Assembly (NCBI RefSeq): GCF_026013565.1
Contig: NZ_JAPDOB010000002.1
Span: forward strand, 682,001-746,000
Length of the DNA stretch: 64,000 nt
Origin: Sphingomonas arvum
GTDB lineage: Bacteria > Pseudomonadota > Alphaproteobacteria > Sphingomonadales > Sphingomonadaceae
Direction of reading: 5' to 3'
The notes beneath the pieces are model-generated. The model had not been told where the DNA came from. It worked only from the letters and a program-made list of their open reading frames with translations, and searched no databases. The number at the start of each line of letters is the position of its first letter. Position 1 is the first letter of the stretch. This document shows, piece after piece, positions 8,927-17,205 of the stretch. Made by a program: the position numbers and the translations under genes.

Positions 8927-8987
8927 GCCCATGTCCCCTTTGAGCGGCCTCTTACCGCAAGTCGGCCGCGGAACGAAGGGCCGGCGC

Positions 8988-9185
8988 TCAGGCGGCGTTG
9001 GCGGCCGGCAGCTGCTCGGTGCGGGCGCGCTCGTCCTCAATGATCTGGCGGGCGAACGGCAGGCAGGTGCCGCACTTGGCCTTGCAGCCGAGCCGCGCGT
9101 AGGCCGAGCCCGGCGAGCGCGCACCCTGCCGGGTGGCGGCCCGCAGCTGCTCTTCGCGAATCGCATTGCAGACGCAGACGATCAT
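8988..9185 (-). CDS. bfd: Bacterioferritin-associated ferredoxin
   Basis: Bfd is a small [2Fe-2S] protein that donates electrons to bacterioferritin so that stored iron is released as Fe2+. The 65-residue protein begins MIVCVCNAIREEQ. Its cluster ligands are Cys4, Cys6, Cys38 and Cys41 (CGTC), matching E. coli Bfd positions; an extra Cys34 precedes them. The gene lies between purL and bfr on the same strand. A candidate Fur box lies just upstream, consistent with induction under iron limitation. Confidence 0.94.
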   Translation of the reverse strand: MIVCVCNAIREEQLRAATRQGARSPGSAYARLGCKAKCGTCLPFARQIIEDERARTEQLPAANAA

Positions 9186-9206
9186 GCGGAGCAGAATGCC
9201 CGCACT

Positions 9207-9225
9207 GCGAATGATTTGCAATAGC
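9207..9225 (-). promoter_or_regulatory. Candidate Fur box upstream of bfd-bfr
   Basis: In the 47-base gap between purL and bfd the + strand reads GCGAATGATTTGCAATAGC. This agrees at about 14 of 19 positions with the classical GCAAATGATTATCATTTGC type Fur site. It lies 22 bases before the bfd start, where a repressor would block transcription. The match is imperfect and the right half is weak, so this is a candidate only. Confidence 0.4.
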
Positions 9226-9232
9226 GAGTAGT

Positions 9233-11509
9233 TCAGGCCGCCAGCTCGCCGTTCATCAGCCTGGGGAAGAAGCCTTCGTGCGCGGTGCGGAGTTCGGCCA
9301 GCGAGACCTCCGACAGGCCGTCGAAGCGATCGGCCTCCCATTCCTTCACATCGACGAACTTGATGCTGTCGCCGCCAACTGCGCCGATGATGGCGCATTG
9401 CACGCCCGCTGCATCGCACGCTTCTTCCAGCGCCGTGAGGGCGGACATCTGCTCATCATCGGCGACGGTGACGATGTAGAGCCCTTGGTCCTCGCCAAAG
9501 GCATCGGCGGTAAACGGCTCCCACAGCAGCACCTCGGCGCCAAGGTTGCCGGCCAGCGCCATTTCCGTAAGCGCGACCGCCGAACCGCCGTCCGACACGT
9601 CGTGAACGGCGGTGACCATGCCTTGGTCGATCAGGTCGCGGACCAGCGCTCCAACGACCAGCTCATGATCGAGATCGACTTCCGGCGGAGCGCCGGCCTG
9701 CTGCCCGGCGATCTCCCGCAGCCACAGCGACTGGCCGAGGTGACCATTGCCGTCGTTGCGTCGGCCGCCGACGAGGCAGATGGTGTCGCCTTCGTTCTTG
9801 AAGGCAATGGTCGCGCTCTTGCGCCAGTCAGGCATCAGGCCGACCGCACCGATCGCCGGCGTCGGCAGGATGGCGCTTCCGCCGCCAGTCGCCTTGCTCT
9901 CGTTGTACAGGCTGACGTTGCCGCTCACGATCGGAAAGTCGAGCGCGCGGCAGGCCTCGCTCATACCCTCCAGGCAGCCGACGATCTGGGCCATGATCTC
10001 CGGCCGCTGGGGGTTGGCGAAGTTGAGGCAATTGGTCACGGCGAGCGGCGTCGCGCCCACGGCCGACAGGTTGCGATAGGTCTCCGCGATGGCCTGCTTG
10101 CCGCCCTCGACGGGGTCGGCATAGCAATAGCGCGGCGTGCAGTCGGTGGTCATCGCCAGCGCCTTGTCCGACCCGTGCACCCGGACCACCGCCGCGTCGC
10201 CGCCCGGCCGCTGCACCGTGTCGCCGCCAACCTGCGTGTCGTACTGCTCCCAGATCCAACGCCGGCTGGCGAGGTGGGGTGAGCCCATGAGCTTGAGGAG
10301 GTCGCCGGCAATGTCCGTGCTCTCCGGCAACTCGCCCAGCGGCTTCACCTGCGCCCAGGCTTTGTATTCCTCCTGGGTGAGGTGCGGCCGGTCGTAGAGC
10401 GGCGCTTCGTCCGCCAGCGGCCCCAGTGGAATGTCAGCAACGGTCTCGCCCCGCCAGACCAGCTCCATGCGGCCAGTGTCGGTGACTTCGCCGATAACCG
10501 CGAAGTCCAGCTCCCATTTGCGGAAGATCGCTTCTGCCTCCGCCTCCCGGCCGGGCTTCAGCACCATCAGCATGCGCTCCTGGCTCTCGGAGAGCATCAT
10601 CTCGTAGGGCGTCATGCCCTCTTCGCGGCAGGGCACCTGGTCCATCACCAGCTTGATGCCGACGCCGCCCTTCGATGCCATCTCGACGCTCGAGGAGGTG
10701 AGCCCGGCCGCGCCCATGTCCTGGATGGCGACGATCGCGTCGGACGCCATCAGCTCCAGGCAGGCCTCAATCAGCAGCTTTTCCGTGAACGGGTCGCCGA
10801 CCTGCACGGTGGGGCGCTTCTCCTCGCTGTCCTCGCCGAAGTCGGCGCTAGCCATGGTCGCGCCATGGATGCCGTCGCGGCCCGTCTTGCTGCCGACGTA
10901 CACGACAGGGTTCCCGACCCCGGCGGCGGCCGAGTAGAAGATCTTGTCGGTCTTAGCGACACCGACGGTCATGGCGTTGACCAGGATGTTGCCGTCGTAG
11001 GCGGGGTCGAAGCTCACCTCGCCGCCGACCGTCGGCACGCCAACGCAATTGCCGTAGCCGCCGATGCCGTGGACCACGCCGCTGATCAGGTGGCGCATCT
11101 TGGGATGGTCGGGCCGGCCGAAGCGGAGCGCGTTAAGGTTGGCGACCGGCCGCGCACCCATGGTGAACACGTCGCGGAGGATGCCGCCAACGCCCGTCGC
11201 CGCGCCTTGGTAGGGCTCGATGTAGCTCGGGTGGTTGTGCGACTCCATCTTGAAGATGGCGGCGTCCCCGTCGCCGATGTCGATCACGCCAGCATTCTCG
11301 CCTGGGCCGCAGATCACCCACGGCGCCTCAGTCGGCAATTTTTTCAGGTGAATGCGGGAGGATTTGTAGGAGCAATGCTCCGACCACATGACCGAGAAGA
11401 TGCCGAGCTCGGTCAGGTTCGGCTCGCGGCCCAGCGCGTGGAGCAACCGCTCATATTCTTCCGGGGACAGGCCGTGCTCGGCGACGATCTCGGGCGTGAT
11501 CTCTGGCAT
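9233..11509 (-). CDS. purL: Phosphoribosylformylglycinamidine synthase subunit PurL
   Basis: PurL is the ATP-using synthase subunit for step four of purine synthesis (FGAR to FGAM). At 758 residues it is the small, separate PurL type that works with PurQ (glutaminase) and PurS; neither is in the window. Recognisable segments are [16 protein letters not shown] near residue 36, [21 protein letters not shown] with its metal and substrate residues, and the second AIRS-like half from about residue 430. No strong ribosome site is seen before the ATG at 11509. bfd starts 47 bases after its stop. Confidence 0.96.
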   Translation of the reverse strand: MPEITPEIVAEHGLSPEEYERLLHALGREPNLTELGIFSVMWSEHCSYKSSRIHLKKLPTEAPWVICGPGENAGVIDIGDGDAAIFKMESHNHPSYIEPYQGAATGVGGILRDVFTMGARPVANLNALRFGRPDHPKMRHLISGVVHGIGGYGNCVGVPTVGGEVSFDPAYDGNILVNAMTVGVAKTDKIFYSAAAGVGNPVVYVGSKTGRDGIHGATMASADFGEDSEEKRPTVQVGDPFTEKLLIEACLELMASDAIVAIQDMGAAGLTSSSVEMASKGGVGIKLVMDQVPCREEGMTPYEMMLSESQERMLMVLKPGREAEAEAIFRKWELDFAVIGEVTDTGRMELVWRGETVADIPLGPLADEAPLYDRPHLTQEEYKAWAQVKPLGELPESTDIAGDLLKLMGSPHLASRRWIWEQYDTQVGGDTVQRPGGDAAVVRVHGSDKALAMTTDCTPRYCYADPVEGGKQAIAETYRNLSAVGATPLAVTNCLNFANPQRPEIMAQIVGCLEGMSEACRALDFPIVSGNVSLYNESKATGGGSAILPTPAIGAVGLMPDWRKSATIAFKNEGDTICLVGGRRNDGNGHLGQSLWLREIAGQQAGAPPEVDLDHELVVGALVRDLIDQGMVTAVHDVSDGGSAVALTEMALAGNLGAEVLLWEPFTADAFGEDQGLYIVTVADDEQMSALTALEEACDAAGVQCAIIGAVGGDSIKFVDVKEWEADRFDGLSEVSLAELRTAHEGFFPRLMNGELAA

Positions 11510-11544
11510 GAGCGGCGGATAGACGGGCCACGGGCAAAGAAAAA

Positions 11545-11566
11545 CCCCCGGCCGTCGGGCCGAGGG
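11545..11566 (-). terminator. Rho-independent terminator after the lipoprotein gene
   Basis: A GC-rich 9-bp stem with one mismatch (11545-11553 with 11558-11566) is followed on the minus strand by five T and then CTTTG. It lies 28 bases after the stop of the lipoprotein gene and upstream of purL on the same strand, so purL must use a promoter within the next 35 bases or depend on read-through. Confidence 0.8.
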
Positions 11567-11593
11567 TTCGTGGAAGCTGGTGATGCGGTGCGC

Positions 11594-11995
11594 TTAAGCC
11601 TTGCAGCTCTGCGATCCCTTGCCGGGGCGCTCCAGCGTGATGCTGGACGCCGCGGAGGTGCCGGCAAGGCTGTAGCCGCCAGCGGCGGTGAACGGCGCCT
11701 TGCCGTCGGCGCCCGGCAGCAGCTGGGTCGGCGTGCCGGTCCTCTCGGTGCGGAAATTCGCGCCAGCCGGCTGGCCGTTCTTCTCAAGCCAGTCGAGGTA
11801 GACAAGGCTGTTGTCCTTGCAGCGGTAAATCTTGCTGGCAGCGATCGACGGCGGCAATTCCACCGGCGGAGCGTTCTTCAGCTCATTGGCCATCGGGTCG
11901 GCGGGGCCGTTCTGCACGATGGTATGATCGTCGTTGTTGCAGGCCGCAAGCGCGAGGGCGGCGGCGACCGGGAGGAGGAGAAGGGTACGGTTCAT
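11594..11995 (-). CDS. Small lipoprotein of unknown function
   Basis: This is a 133-residue predicted lipoprotein. The start at 11995 gives MNRTLLLLPVAAALALAAC, a clean type II signal with the lipid-bearing Cys at residue 19; the upstream in-frame extension has no signal and is discounted. The mature protein contains YRCKDNSLVYLDWLEKNGQ and a C-terminal SQSCKA, so two Cys could pair. The middle part looks like the MliC-type fold of periplasmic lysozyme inhibitors (short Cys-flanked beta barrel with YxCxxxxxxxV), but I cannot confirm this. It is monocistronic and ends in a good terminator. Confidence 0.75.
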   Translation of the reverse strand: MNRTLLLLPVAAALALAACNNDDHTIVQNGPADPMANELKNAPPVELPPSIAASKIYRCKDNSLVYLDWLEKNGQPAGANFRTERTGTPTQLLPGADGKAPFTAAGGYSLAGTSAASSITLERPGKGSQSCKA

Positions 11996-12123
11996 GGCGG
12001 GCGCTTTCGCGGTTGCGAGATGAACGGTCAATGGCTGATCGGGCCCCGAGTTTGCATTGCACCAAAGAGGGGCATAGTCTGCCAATGCTTCGGGGGCGGA
12101 GGGCAACAGCGGCTTTGGATAAC

Positions 12124-12327
12124 ATGCAGCGTATCCGCTACGGCCTGACCGGGCTCGCCCTGGTGTTTCTGATCGTCCTGCTGGGCACGGCCATCATCCG
12201 CAGTAGCGGCGCGGCCGACGACTCCAACGCGGTCAACGCCGCGCAGCCCAGCGATCCGCTCGGCGAGCTGGGGGTCGCCCCCGGTCAGAGCGACGGCGAG
12301 AACGCGGCCGCCAACGGCGCACAGTGA
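12124..12327 (+). CDS. Small single-pass membrane protein
   Basis: This is a 67-residue protein with one transmembrane segment (about residues 8-27, LTGLALVFLIVLLGTAII) and an acidic, Ala/Asn/Asp-rich tail. An in-frame ATG 13 codons upstream (12085) is an alternative start; neither has a strong ribosome site. The stop overlaps the GTG of the next gene (GTGA), so the two are translationally coupled. No family is recognised. It lies just ahead of the division cluster and diverges from the lipoprotein gene at 11594-11995. Confidence 0.65.
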   Translation: MQRIRYGLTGLALVFLIVLLGTAIIRSSGAADDSNAVNAAQPSDPLGELGVAPGQSDGENAAANGAQ

Positions 12328-13004
12328 GGTCGGGCGTGGCGGCGCTGGCCGCGCTGCTACTGCTGTCCTGCCAACGCCAGGAACACCGACAGACCCGCCA
12401 TGGAGAGGCCGTTCCCCAGCCGCAGCTCGCCCTCCTGACCGGATTGCCGCTGGTGTTTGGGGAGGGGTTCAGCCTCGAAGCGGCCAAGCACCCGGTGATT
12501 GCCCGCCTCGAGCGCGACTACCAAGTCCGGCTGGTCGACGGTCCCGAGCAGCTCGGGACCGCGCGGCTGCTGCTGGCCGCGCAGCCGCGGGCGCTGACGG
12601 CCGGGCGGTTGGTTGCGCTCGATGAATGGGTGAGGGCCGGCGGCCGGCTCGTGCTGCTGGCGGACCCGCTGCTAAGCTGGCCGACCGACCTGCCGCTGGG
12701 CGATCCGCAGCGCCCTCCCTATGAATATGCCGACACTGGGCTGCTGGCGCACTGGGGCCTCAGGCTCGAACGCCCTGACAGCTCCCGAGCGGCAATGCTG
12801 ACGCTGGCCGGGCAGGCCGTTGCTACGCCATCCCCGGGCACGCTGAACGGAACTGGGGGTAAGTGCCGGATCTCGCCGGACCGTCACAGCGCAGCCTGTG
12901 GACTGGGCAAGGGACGGGCGGTCGTGGTCGCGGATGCCGATTTCCTGAGGTCGGCCGCGGGTCCGGAGGCGCTGGCCGAGCAGCTCGAGCAGCTCAAGCG
13001 CTAG
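12324..13004 (+). CDS. Putative lipoprotein with GldG/DUF4350-like fold
   Basis: This is a 226-residue protein starting with a lipoprotein-like signal (ALAALLLLSCQRQ, Cys16). The rest resembles the GATase-like domain of ABC-transporter accessory proteins (GldG, DUF4350): a LLTGLPLVFGEG opening, a GRLVALDEWVRAGGRLVLLAD strand-helix unit near the middle, and a final GKGRAVVVADADFL strand. No ABC transporter gene is adjacent, so the partner is unknown. It overlaps the small membrane protein gene by four bases and ends 284 bases before mraZ. The family call is by pattern only. Confidence 0.6.
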   Translation: MRSGVAALAALLLLSCQRQEHRQTRHGEAVPQPQLALLTGLPLVFGEGFSLEAAKHPVIARLERDYQVRLVDGPEQLGTARLLLAAQPRALTAGRLVALDEWVRAGGRLVLLADPLLSWPTDLPLGDPQRPPYEYADTGLLAHWGLRLERPDSSRAAMLTLAGQAVATPSPGTLNGTGGKCRISPDRHSAACGLGKGRAVVVADADFLRSAAGPEALAEQLEQLKR

Positions 13005-13030
13005 GCATTCCCGAGTCTTTCCGCACAGGC

Positions 13031-13039
13031 TTATCCACA
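13031..13039 (+). promoter_or_regulatory. DnaA box upstream of mraZ
   Basis: TTATCCACA is an exact match to the DnaA box consensus TTATNCACA. It lies 249 bases upstream of mraZ in the only long intergenic region ahead of the division cluster. A 12-bp perfect palindrome, GCACAGCTGTGC, follows at 13056-13067. A single box could let DnaA act as a transcription factor for the cluster. It is not an origin: there is no box cluster and no AT-rich element. Confidence 0.55.
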
Positions 13040-13122
13040 GGAGTTAACAAACCGTGCACAGCTGTGCGGAACCGTCCTGTTGTGCTCCGGAAGCCGCAGA
13101 AATCCGCGAAAACGCACGATAG

Positions 13123-13156
13123 CCCATCAAATCCCATCAAATCCCATTGTCACCCA
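13123..13156 (-). promoter_or_regulatory. MraZ operator: four TGGG repeats at 10-bp spacing
   Basis: CCCA occurs at 13123, 13133, 13143 and 13153, that is exactly one turn of DNA apart (TGGG on the minus strand). The first three share the flank ATCAAATCCCA. MraZ proteins are known to bind direct TGGGN repeats separated by five-base spacers upstream of their own operon and to repress it. A further CCCA at 13159 is out of phase. TTGTCA at 13147 and TACACA at 13170 could form a promoter overlapping the repeats, but this is weak. Confidence 0.75.
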
Positions 13157-13230
13157 TGCCCACCCGAGTTACACACATGGCAGCGCGGGGCTGACCTAGA
13201 ATCGGTCACACAGCGCCGGGAGCACGGCTA

Positions 13231-13255
13231 ACCCCGTGATTCCGGCGAACGGGGT
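13231..13255 (+). other. Leader hairpin before mraZ
   Basis: ACCCCGT (13231-13237) pairs perfectly with ACGGGGT (13249-13255) around an 11-base loop, and CCTTTGCC follows. It lies 32 bases before the mraZ start and would be in the transcript leader. It could act as an attenuator or stabilise the mRNA. There is no proper T run, so a full terminator is unlikely. Confidence 0.4.
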
Positions 13256-13287
13256 CCTTTGCCTGCGCGCGGCGGGAGTGGTTCGCG

Positions 13288-13779
13288 GTGGCATTGGAGC
13301 ACCTGTTTCAAGGCAGTGCGCTCAACGCGGTGGACGCCAAGGGGCGCGTCTCCGTGCCCGCCTTCCTGCGCACGGTGATCGAGCGCCGCGGTGATGCCCG
13401 CACCATCGTTCTTGCCAAGCACAGCCAGTTCGCCTGCCTCGACGCGTATGATCCCGCCTACGCGGCGCTGAAGCACGCCAAGCTGGAGCGACTGCTGGAG
13501 AAGCAGGAAGAGAATGCAGACGCGCAGCTGGTCTACCAGCAGCGCAACCTGATGGCGTTCGCGGCGACCGAAGAGGTGCCGTACGACAGTTCCGGCCGAG
13601 TGCTGCTGCCGCCGATGATGCGCCGCAAGGGTGGCATCGCCGACCTCGCCCTGTTCCTGGGCACGGGGGAGACCTTTCAGATCTGGAACCCGCAAACGCT
13701 CCTTGGGGACCACAACATCCCCGAGGATCTCAAGGACATCTGCCGTTACCGGCTCGAAGAGCGGGGAATCAGCGCGTGA
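13288..13779 (+). CDS. mraZ: Transcriptional regulator MraZ
   Basis: MraZ is the first gene of the dcw cluster and a DNA-binding repressor of it. The 163-residue protein carries two AbrB/SpoVT-like swapped-hairpin units with the motifs [12 protein letters not shown] and [12 protein letters not shown], which are the DXXXR signatures of the family. The GTG start at 13288 has GGGAG nine bases upstream. The protein is a little longer than the E. coli form (152). The TGA overlaps the GTG of rsmH. The TGGG repeats upstream are its expected binding site, so autoregulation is likely. Confidence 0.96.
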   Translation: MALEHLFQGSALNAVDAKGRVSVPAFLRTVIERRGDARTIVLAKHSQFACLDAYDPAYAALKHAKLERLLEKQEENADAQLVYQQRNLMAFAATEEVPYDSSGRVLLPPMMRRKGGIADLALFLGTGETFQIWNPQTLLGDHNIPEDLKDICRYRLEERGISA

Positions 13780-14732
13780 GCACTGTCCCCAGCCCCGCTC
13801 AGGCCCACGTGCCGGTACTGGTCGATGAAGTCGTCGCGGCGCTCGCCATTGTTCCGGGCGAGACGCATGTCGACGGCACGTTCGGGGCTGGCGGCTATAC
13901 GCGCGCCATGCTCGGGGCGGGGGCGGGACGAGTGATTGGCCTGGATCGCGACCCCTCGGCGATCATGAACGGGCCGTCACTCGTCCCAGACCCCCGGCTG
14001 ACCCTGATCCACGATCGCTTCAGCCGCATGGCCGAGGTGCTCGCCGAGCACGGCCTGCTGCCAGTTGACGGCGTCACGCTCGACATCGGCGTATCTTCCA
14101 TGCAGCTGGACCAGGCGGAGCGCGGTTTTTCTTTCGGGAAGGACGGCCCGCTCGACATGCGGATGAGCCAGGACGGCCAGACCGCCGCCGACTTCCTCAA
14201 CGGGGCGGACGAAGCCGAGATCGCGCGCGTGGTCCGCGAATATGGCGAGGAGCCGCGGGCCCGCACGATTGCCCGCGCCATCGTGGCGGCCCGGCCACTG
14301 ACCCGCACCGGCGAGCTCGCCGCCGTCGTGCGCAAGGCGCTGGGCCACCACTCGGGCATGAAGACCGACCCGGCGACCCGCACCTTCCAGGCCATCCGCA
14401 TCCACCTCAACGCCGAGCTCGACGAGCTGGAGCAGGGCTTGCGGGCCGCGGAGCGCGCGCTCCGCCCCGGCGGGCGGCTGGCCGTGGTCACCTTTCACTC
14501 CCTCGAGGACCGTATCGTGAAGCGTTTTCTGCGAGACCGCAGCGGGGCGGCGCCGGCCGGCTCGCGGCATCGTCCTGATGCCGCGGCCGGCCCGGCAGCC
14601 ACCTTCACCGCCGTTGCCAAGCCGGTTGCGCCGGGCGAGGCCGAGCTTCTCGCCAACCCACGCGCGCGCTCCGCCCGGCTGCGCAGCGCCGTCCGAACCG
14701 ACGCCCCCGCCTGGCAGGAGATGGCCGCATGA
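13776..14732 (+). CDS. rsmH: 16S rRNA (cytosine1402-N4)-methyltransferase RsmH
   Basis: RsmH (MraW) methylates N4 of C1402 in the 16S rRNA P site using S-adenosylmethionine. The 318-residue protein begins [13 protein letters not shown], followed by the SAM loop [15 protein letters not shown] and the catalytic region [19 protein letters not shown]. The C-terminal half has [13 protein letters not shown] and the usual [10 protein letters not shown] end. The gene overlaps mraZ and ftsL by four bases on each side. Confidence 0.96.
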   Translation: MSTVPSPAQAHVPVLVDEVVAALAIVPGETHVDGTFGAGGYTRAMLGAGAGRVIGLDRDPSAIMNGPSLVPDPRLTLIHDRFSRMAEVLAEHGLLPVDGVTLDIGVSSMQLDQAERGFSFGKDGPLDMRMSQDGQTAADFLNGADEAEIARVVREYGEEPRARTIARAIVAARPLTRTGELAAVVRKALGHHSGMKTDPATRTFQAIRIHLNAELDELEQGLRAAERALRPGGRLAVVTFHSLEDRIVKRFLRDRSGAAPAGSRHRPDAAAGPAATFTAVAKPVAPGEAELLANPRARSARLRSAVRTDAPAWQEMAA

Positions 14733-15502
14733 GCGCGAAGAGCTTCCGGTCCGTCGGCTGGGTGGCCGGCATCGCCGCCACTGCGCTCGGCTGCTACATG
14801 GTAAACCTCAAGGTCGCGTCCGAGCGTGCCCAGCTTGAGGATGTCGAGACCCGCATCGTGCTGGCCCAGCGCGACATCCGCCTGCTGCAGACGGAGATCG
14901 GCACCCGCGGCCGCCTCGCCCAGTTGGAGCAGTGGAACGTAAAGGTGCTGGCCCTGTCCGCGCCCAAAGCTAACCAGTTCCTGGAAGGCAGCTTCCAGCT
15001 CGCCACCCTGACCGCGCCCAAGAAGGTCATCGATCCCTCGGCGCCGGTCGTGCTGGCCTCTGCACCCGCGCCTGTTCGCAGTCAGCCGATAGTGGACCAG
15101 GACGGTCCGACGCTCCCCGCGCCCGCACTGGCGACAGCGCCTGTCCAGCCGCGCTCGACTTCGCCGACGGACCTGATGCATGTCGCCAGTCTTAAGCGTG
15201 ACCTGCCGGACCCTACGCCGCAGAAAGTTGTGGAAAAGCCGCTCGTTCGGCGGATCGTCACTCCCGCGCCCGCGCCTCGGACTGCTAGCCTGTCGGGCGA
15301 CTCGAAGGGCAAGGCGACGGCCACCGTCGTCCCGGCCGTGAAGGTCACGCCCAAGCCGAAGACGGCGGCGGCGCCGACGACGCTCAAGCCTAAGGTGGCT
15401 CCGACCGCCGCGCCCAAGCCGAAGCTCGCCAGCGCCACGCCGACCAAGCCCAAGCCACCCCTACCTTCGACCAAGACCAAGGAAGCCGGCACCAAACGAT
15501 GA
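14729..15502 (+). CDS. ftsL: Cell division protein FtsL with long Pro/Ala/Lys-rich tail
   Basis: FtsL joins FtsQ and FtsB in the divisome and activates FtsWI. The first 100 residues fit FtsL: a short cytoplasmic start, a transmembrane segment at about 9-25 ([19 protein letters not shown]), and a coiled coil to about residue 80. The rest, about residues 105-257, is a low-complexity extension rich in Pro, Ala, Lys and Thr (repeated PKPK and [12 protein letters not shown] units). Usual FtsL proteins are 90-130 residues, so this one is about twice the normal length. The call rests on position between rsmH and ftsI as much as on sequence. Overlaps ftsI by four bases. Confidence 0.85.
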   Translation: MSAKSFRSVGWVAGIAATALGCYMVNLKVASERAQLEDVETRIVLAQRDIRLLQTEIGTRGRLAQLEQWNVKVLALSAPKANQFLEGSFQLATLTAPKKVIDPSAPVVLASAPAPVRSQPIVDQDGPTLPAPALATAPVQPRSTSPTDLMHVASLKRDLPDPTPQKVVEKPLVRRIVTPAPAPRTASLSGDSKGKATATVVPAVKVTPKPKTAAAPTTLKPKVAPTAAPKPKLASATPTKPKPPLPSTKTKEAGTKR

Positions 15503-17205
15503 ACGCGCCGACGCCCGCTCTCGTCCCCCGGCCCGAGCGGCTCCGCCTGGTCGGCCAGCGCCGTCAGACCCTGGCCGTCATGCACCAGCGGCTGATGTTC
15601 GGCATGCTGCTGTTCGCGGGCATCATCGCGGTCATTATGCTGCGCTTGTTCTACCTGGCGGCATTTGGCGATCATGCCGGACGCAAGACGCTGGTCACGA
15701 ACCTGGTCCCGCCGCGCGGCGACATTGTCGATCGCGACGGGCAGCCGCTCGCCCGCACCATCGATGCGTGGACCGTGGCGTTGCAGCCGGCCAAGGTGAT
15801 CGGCGACAAGCTGGAACTCGCCCGCAAGCTGGCGGCGCTGATGCCGGAGCATGACGAGGCGGCGTGGCTGCAGCTGCTCCGGTCGGACAAGAGCTTCATC
15901 TATCTGCGCCGTCGCGCTTCGCCGAGCCTGGTCGAGCAGATCAATGCGCTGGGCGAGCCTGGCCTGGCGCTCAGCCGCGAGCCCGACCGGCTGTACCCGC
16001 AGACCGACCTCGCGGCGCACGTGCTGGGCTTCACGGACATCGACGGCCATGGCGCCGCCGGCGTCGAGCGCGCCTTTGACGAGCAGCTGACCAACCCGGC
16101 CACCCGCGGGCAGGCGCTGACCCTGTCGATCAGCAGCGGGGTCCAGCAGGCGCTCGAGCATGAGCTGCTGGAAGCGAAGACGCACTTCTCGGCGCTGGGC
16201 GCGGCCGGCGTGGTGATCGACATCAACACGGGCGAGGTGCTGGCGCTGACCTCCTTGCCGCAGCTTAACCCGAATGTCGCCGGCAACTCCGACCCGGACG
16301 CCCGCTTCAACCGCGCGACCCAGGGCGTGTGGGAGCTGGGTTCGACCTTCAAGCCGTTTACCGTCGCCATGGCGCTCGATACCGGCAAGGTCCGTTCCAT
16401 GGGCCAGATCTATTCCTGTCCGTTGGCGCTCAAGGCCTATGGCCGGACCATCACCGACACCCATCCGTTCGGCCGCAACTGCTCGGTCGCCGAGATCATG
16501 ATGGAAAGCTCCAACATCGGCACGGCGCAGATCGCCGCACAGGTTGGCGCCACCGACCAGAAGCGTTTTCTGAAGGCGATGGGTTTTCTCGATCCCATCA
16601 GCGTCGAACTGAAGGAACGTGGCCGCGCGCTCTACCCGCGCGAATGGAGCCCGCTCGACGTGATGACCGTTGGCTTCGGCCACTCCATCGCCGTCACCCC
16701 GCTGCACCTCGCCACTGGCTATGCGACGCTGTTCAACGGCGGTCTTTATCGCCCCGCCACCCTGCTGAAGGTCGGCCCCGGCCACGGCGTTGCGCCCGGC
16801 CGCCGGGTGTTCAGCGAGGAGACCAGCTACAAGATGCGCTCGCTGCTGCGCCTGGTCGTAACCAGGGGCACGGGCAAGAAGGCCGACGCGCCCGGATACC
16901 GCGTCGGGGGCAAGACGGGCACGGCCGAGAAGATCATCAACGGCCGATATTCCAAGGCGGGCCTGAACGTCACCAGTTTCGCGGGCGTCTTCCCGATGGA
17001 CCAGCCGCGCTATGCCATGGTGGTGATGCTGGACGAGCCAAAAGCCACGGCCGAGACCTTCGGTTTCAAGACTGCCGGCTGGAACTCGGCGCCGACCTTC
17101 GGCAAGATTGTCGCCCGGATCGCCCCCATGCTGGGCGTGCGGCCGGACCTCAAGCGTGAGCCCAACATGGCGGAAGTGCTGCCCTTCGTTCACGAAAAGA
17201 AGTGA
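15499..17205 (+). CDS. ftsI: Peptidoglycan transpeptidase FtsI (PBP3)
   Basis: FtsI is the septal peptidoglycan transpeptidase that works with FtsW. The 568-residue protein has one N-terminal membrane anchor (about 33-55), a dimerisation/pedestal domain beginning PPRGDIVDRDG, and the transpeptidase domain. Its three active-site motifs are STFK with nucleophile Ser282 and Lys285, SSN at 337-339, and KTG at 472-474. This is a class B PBP. It overlaps ftsL and murE by four bases each, so stoichiometric expression is likely. Expected target of beta-lactams. Confidence 0.97.
   Translation: MNAPTPALVPRPERLRLVGQRRQTLAVMHQRLMFGMLLFAGIIAVIMLRLFYLAAFGDHAGRKTLVTNLVPPRGDIVDRDGQPLARTIDAWTVALQPAKVIGDKLELARKLAALMPEHDEAAWLQLLRSDKSFIYLRRRASPSLVEQINALGEPGLALSREPDRLYPQTDLAAHVLGFTDIDGHGAAGVERAFDEQLTNPATRGQALTLSISSGVQQALEHELLEAKTHFSALGAAGVVIDINTGEVLALTSLPQLNPNVAGNSDPDARFNRATQGVWELGSTFKPFTVAMALDTGKVRSMGQIYSCPLALKAYGRTITDTHPFGRNCSVAEIMMESSNIGTAQIAAQVGATDQKRFLKAMGFLDPISVELKERGRALYPREWSPLDVMTVGFGHSIAVTPLHLATGYATLFNGGLYRPATLLKVGPGHGVAPGRRVFSEETSYKMRSLLRLVVTRGTGKKADAPGYRVGGKTGTAEKIINGRYSKAGLNVTSFAGVFPMDQPRYAMVVMLDEPKATAETFGFKTAGWNSAPTFGKIVARIAPMLGVRPDLKREPNMAEVLPFVHEKK

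Noticed and set aside
8927-9166. N-terminal extension of bacterioferritin in the open frame
   Set aside because: It overlaps bfd. The start at 8926 gives correct ligand numbering and a good ribosome site.
13021-13070. Replication origin near the DnaA box
   Set aside because: Only one box, no AT-rich unwinding region, and no origin genes nearby.
13123-13162. Short repeats as a possible CRISPR array
   Set aside because: The repeats are four bases at 10-bp steps with no spacers of normal length. They fit the MraZ operator.
15082-17193. 703-codon minus strand open frame opposite ftsL and ftsI
   Set aside because: Long frames opposite GC-rich genes are common. This one covers parts of two well-defined genes and has no family match.
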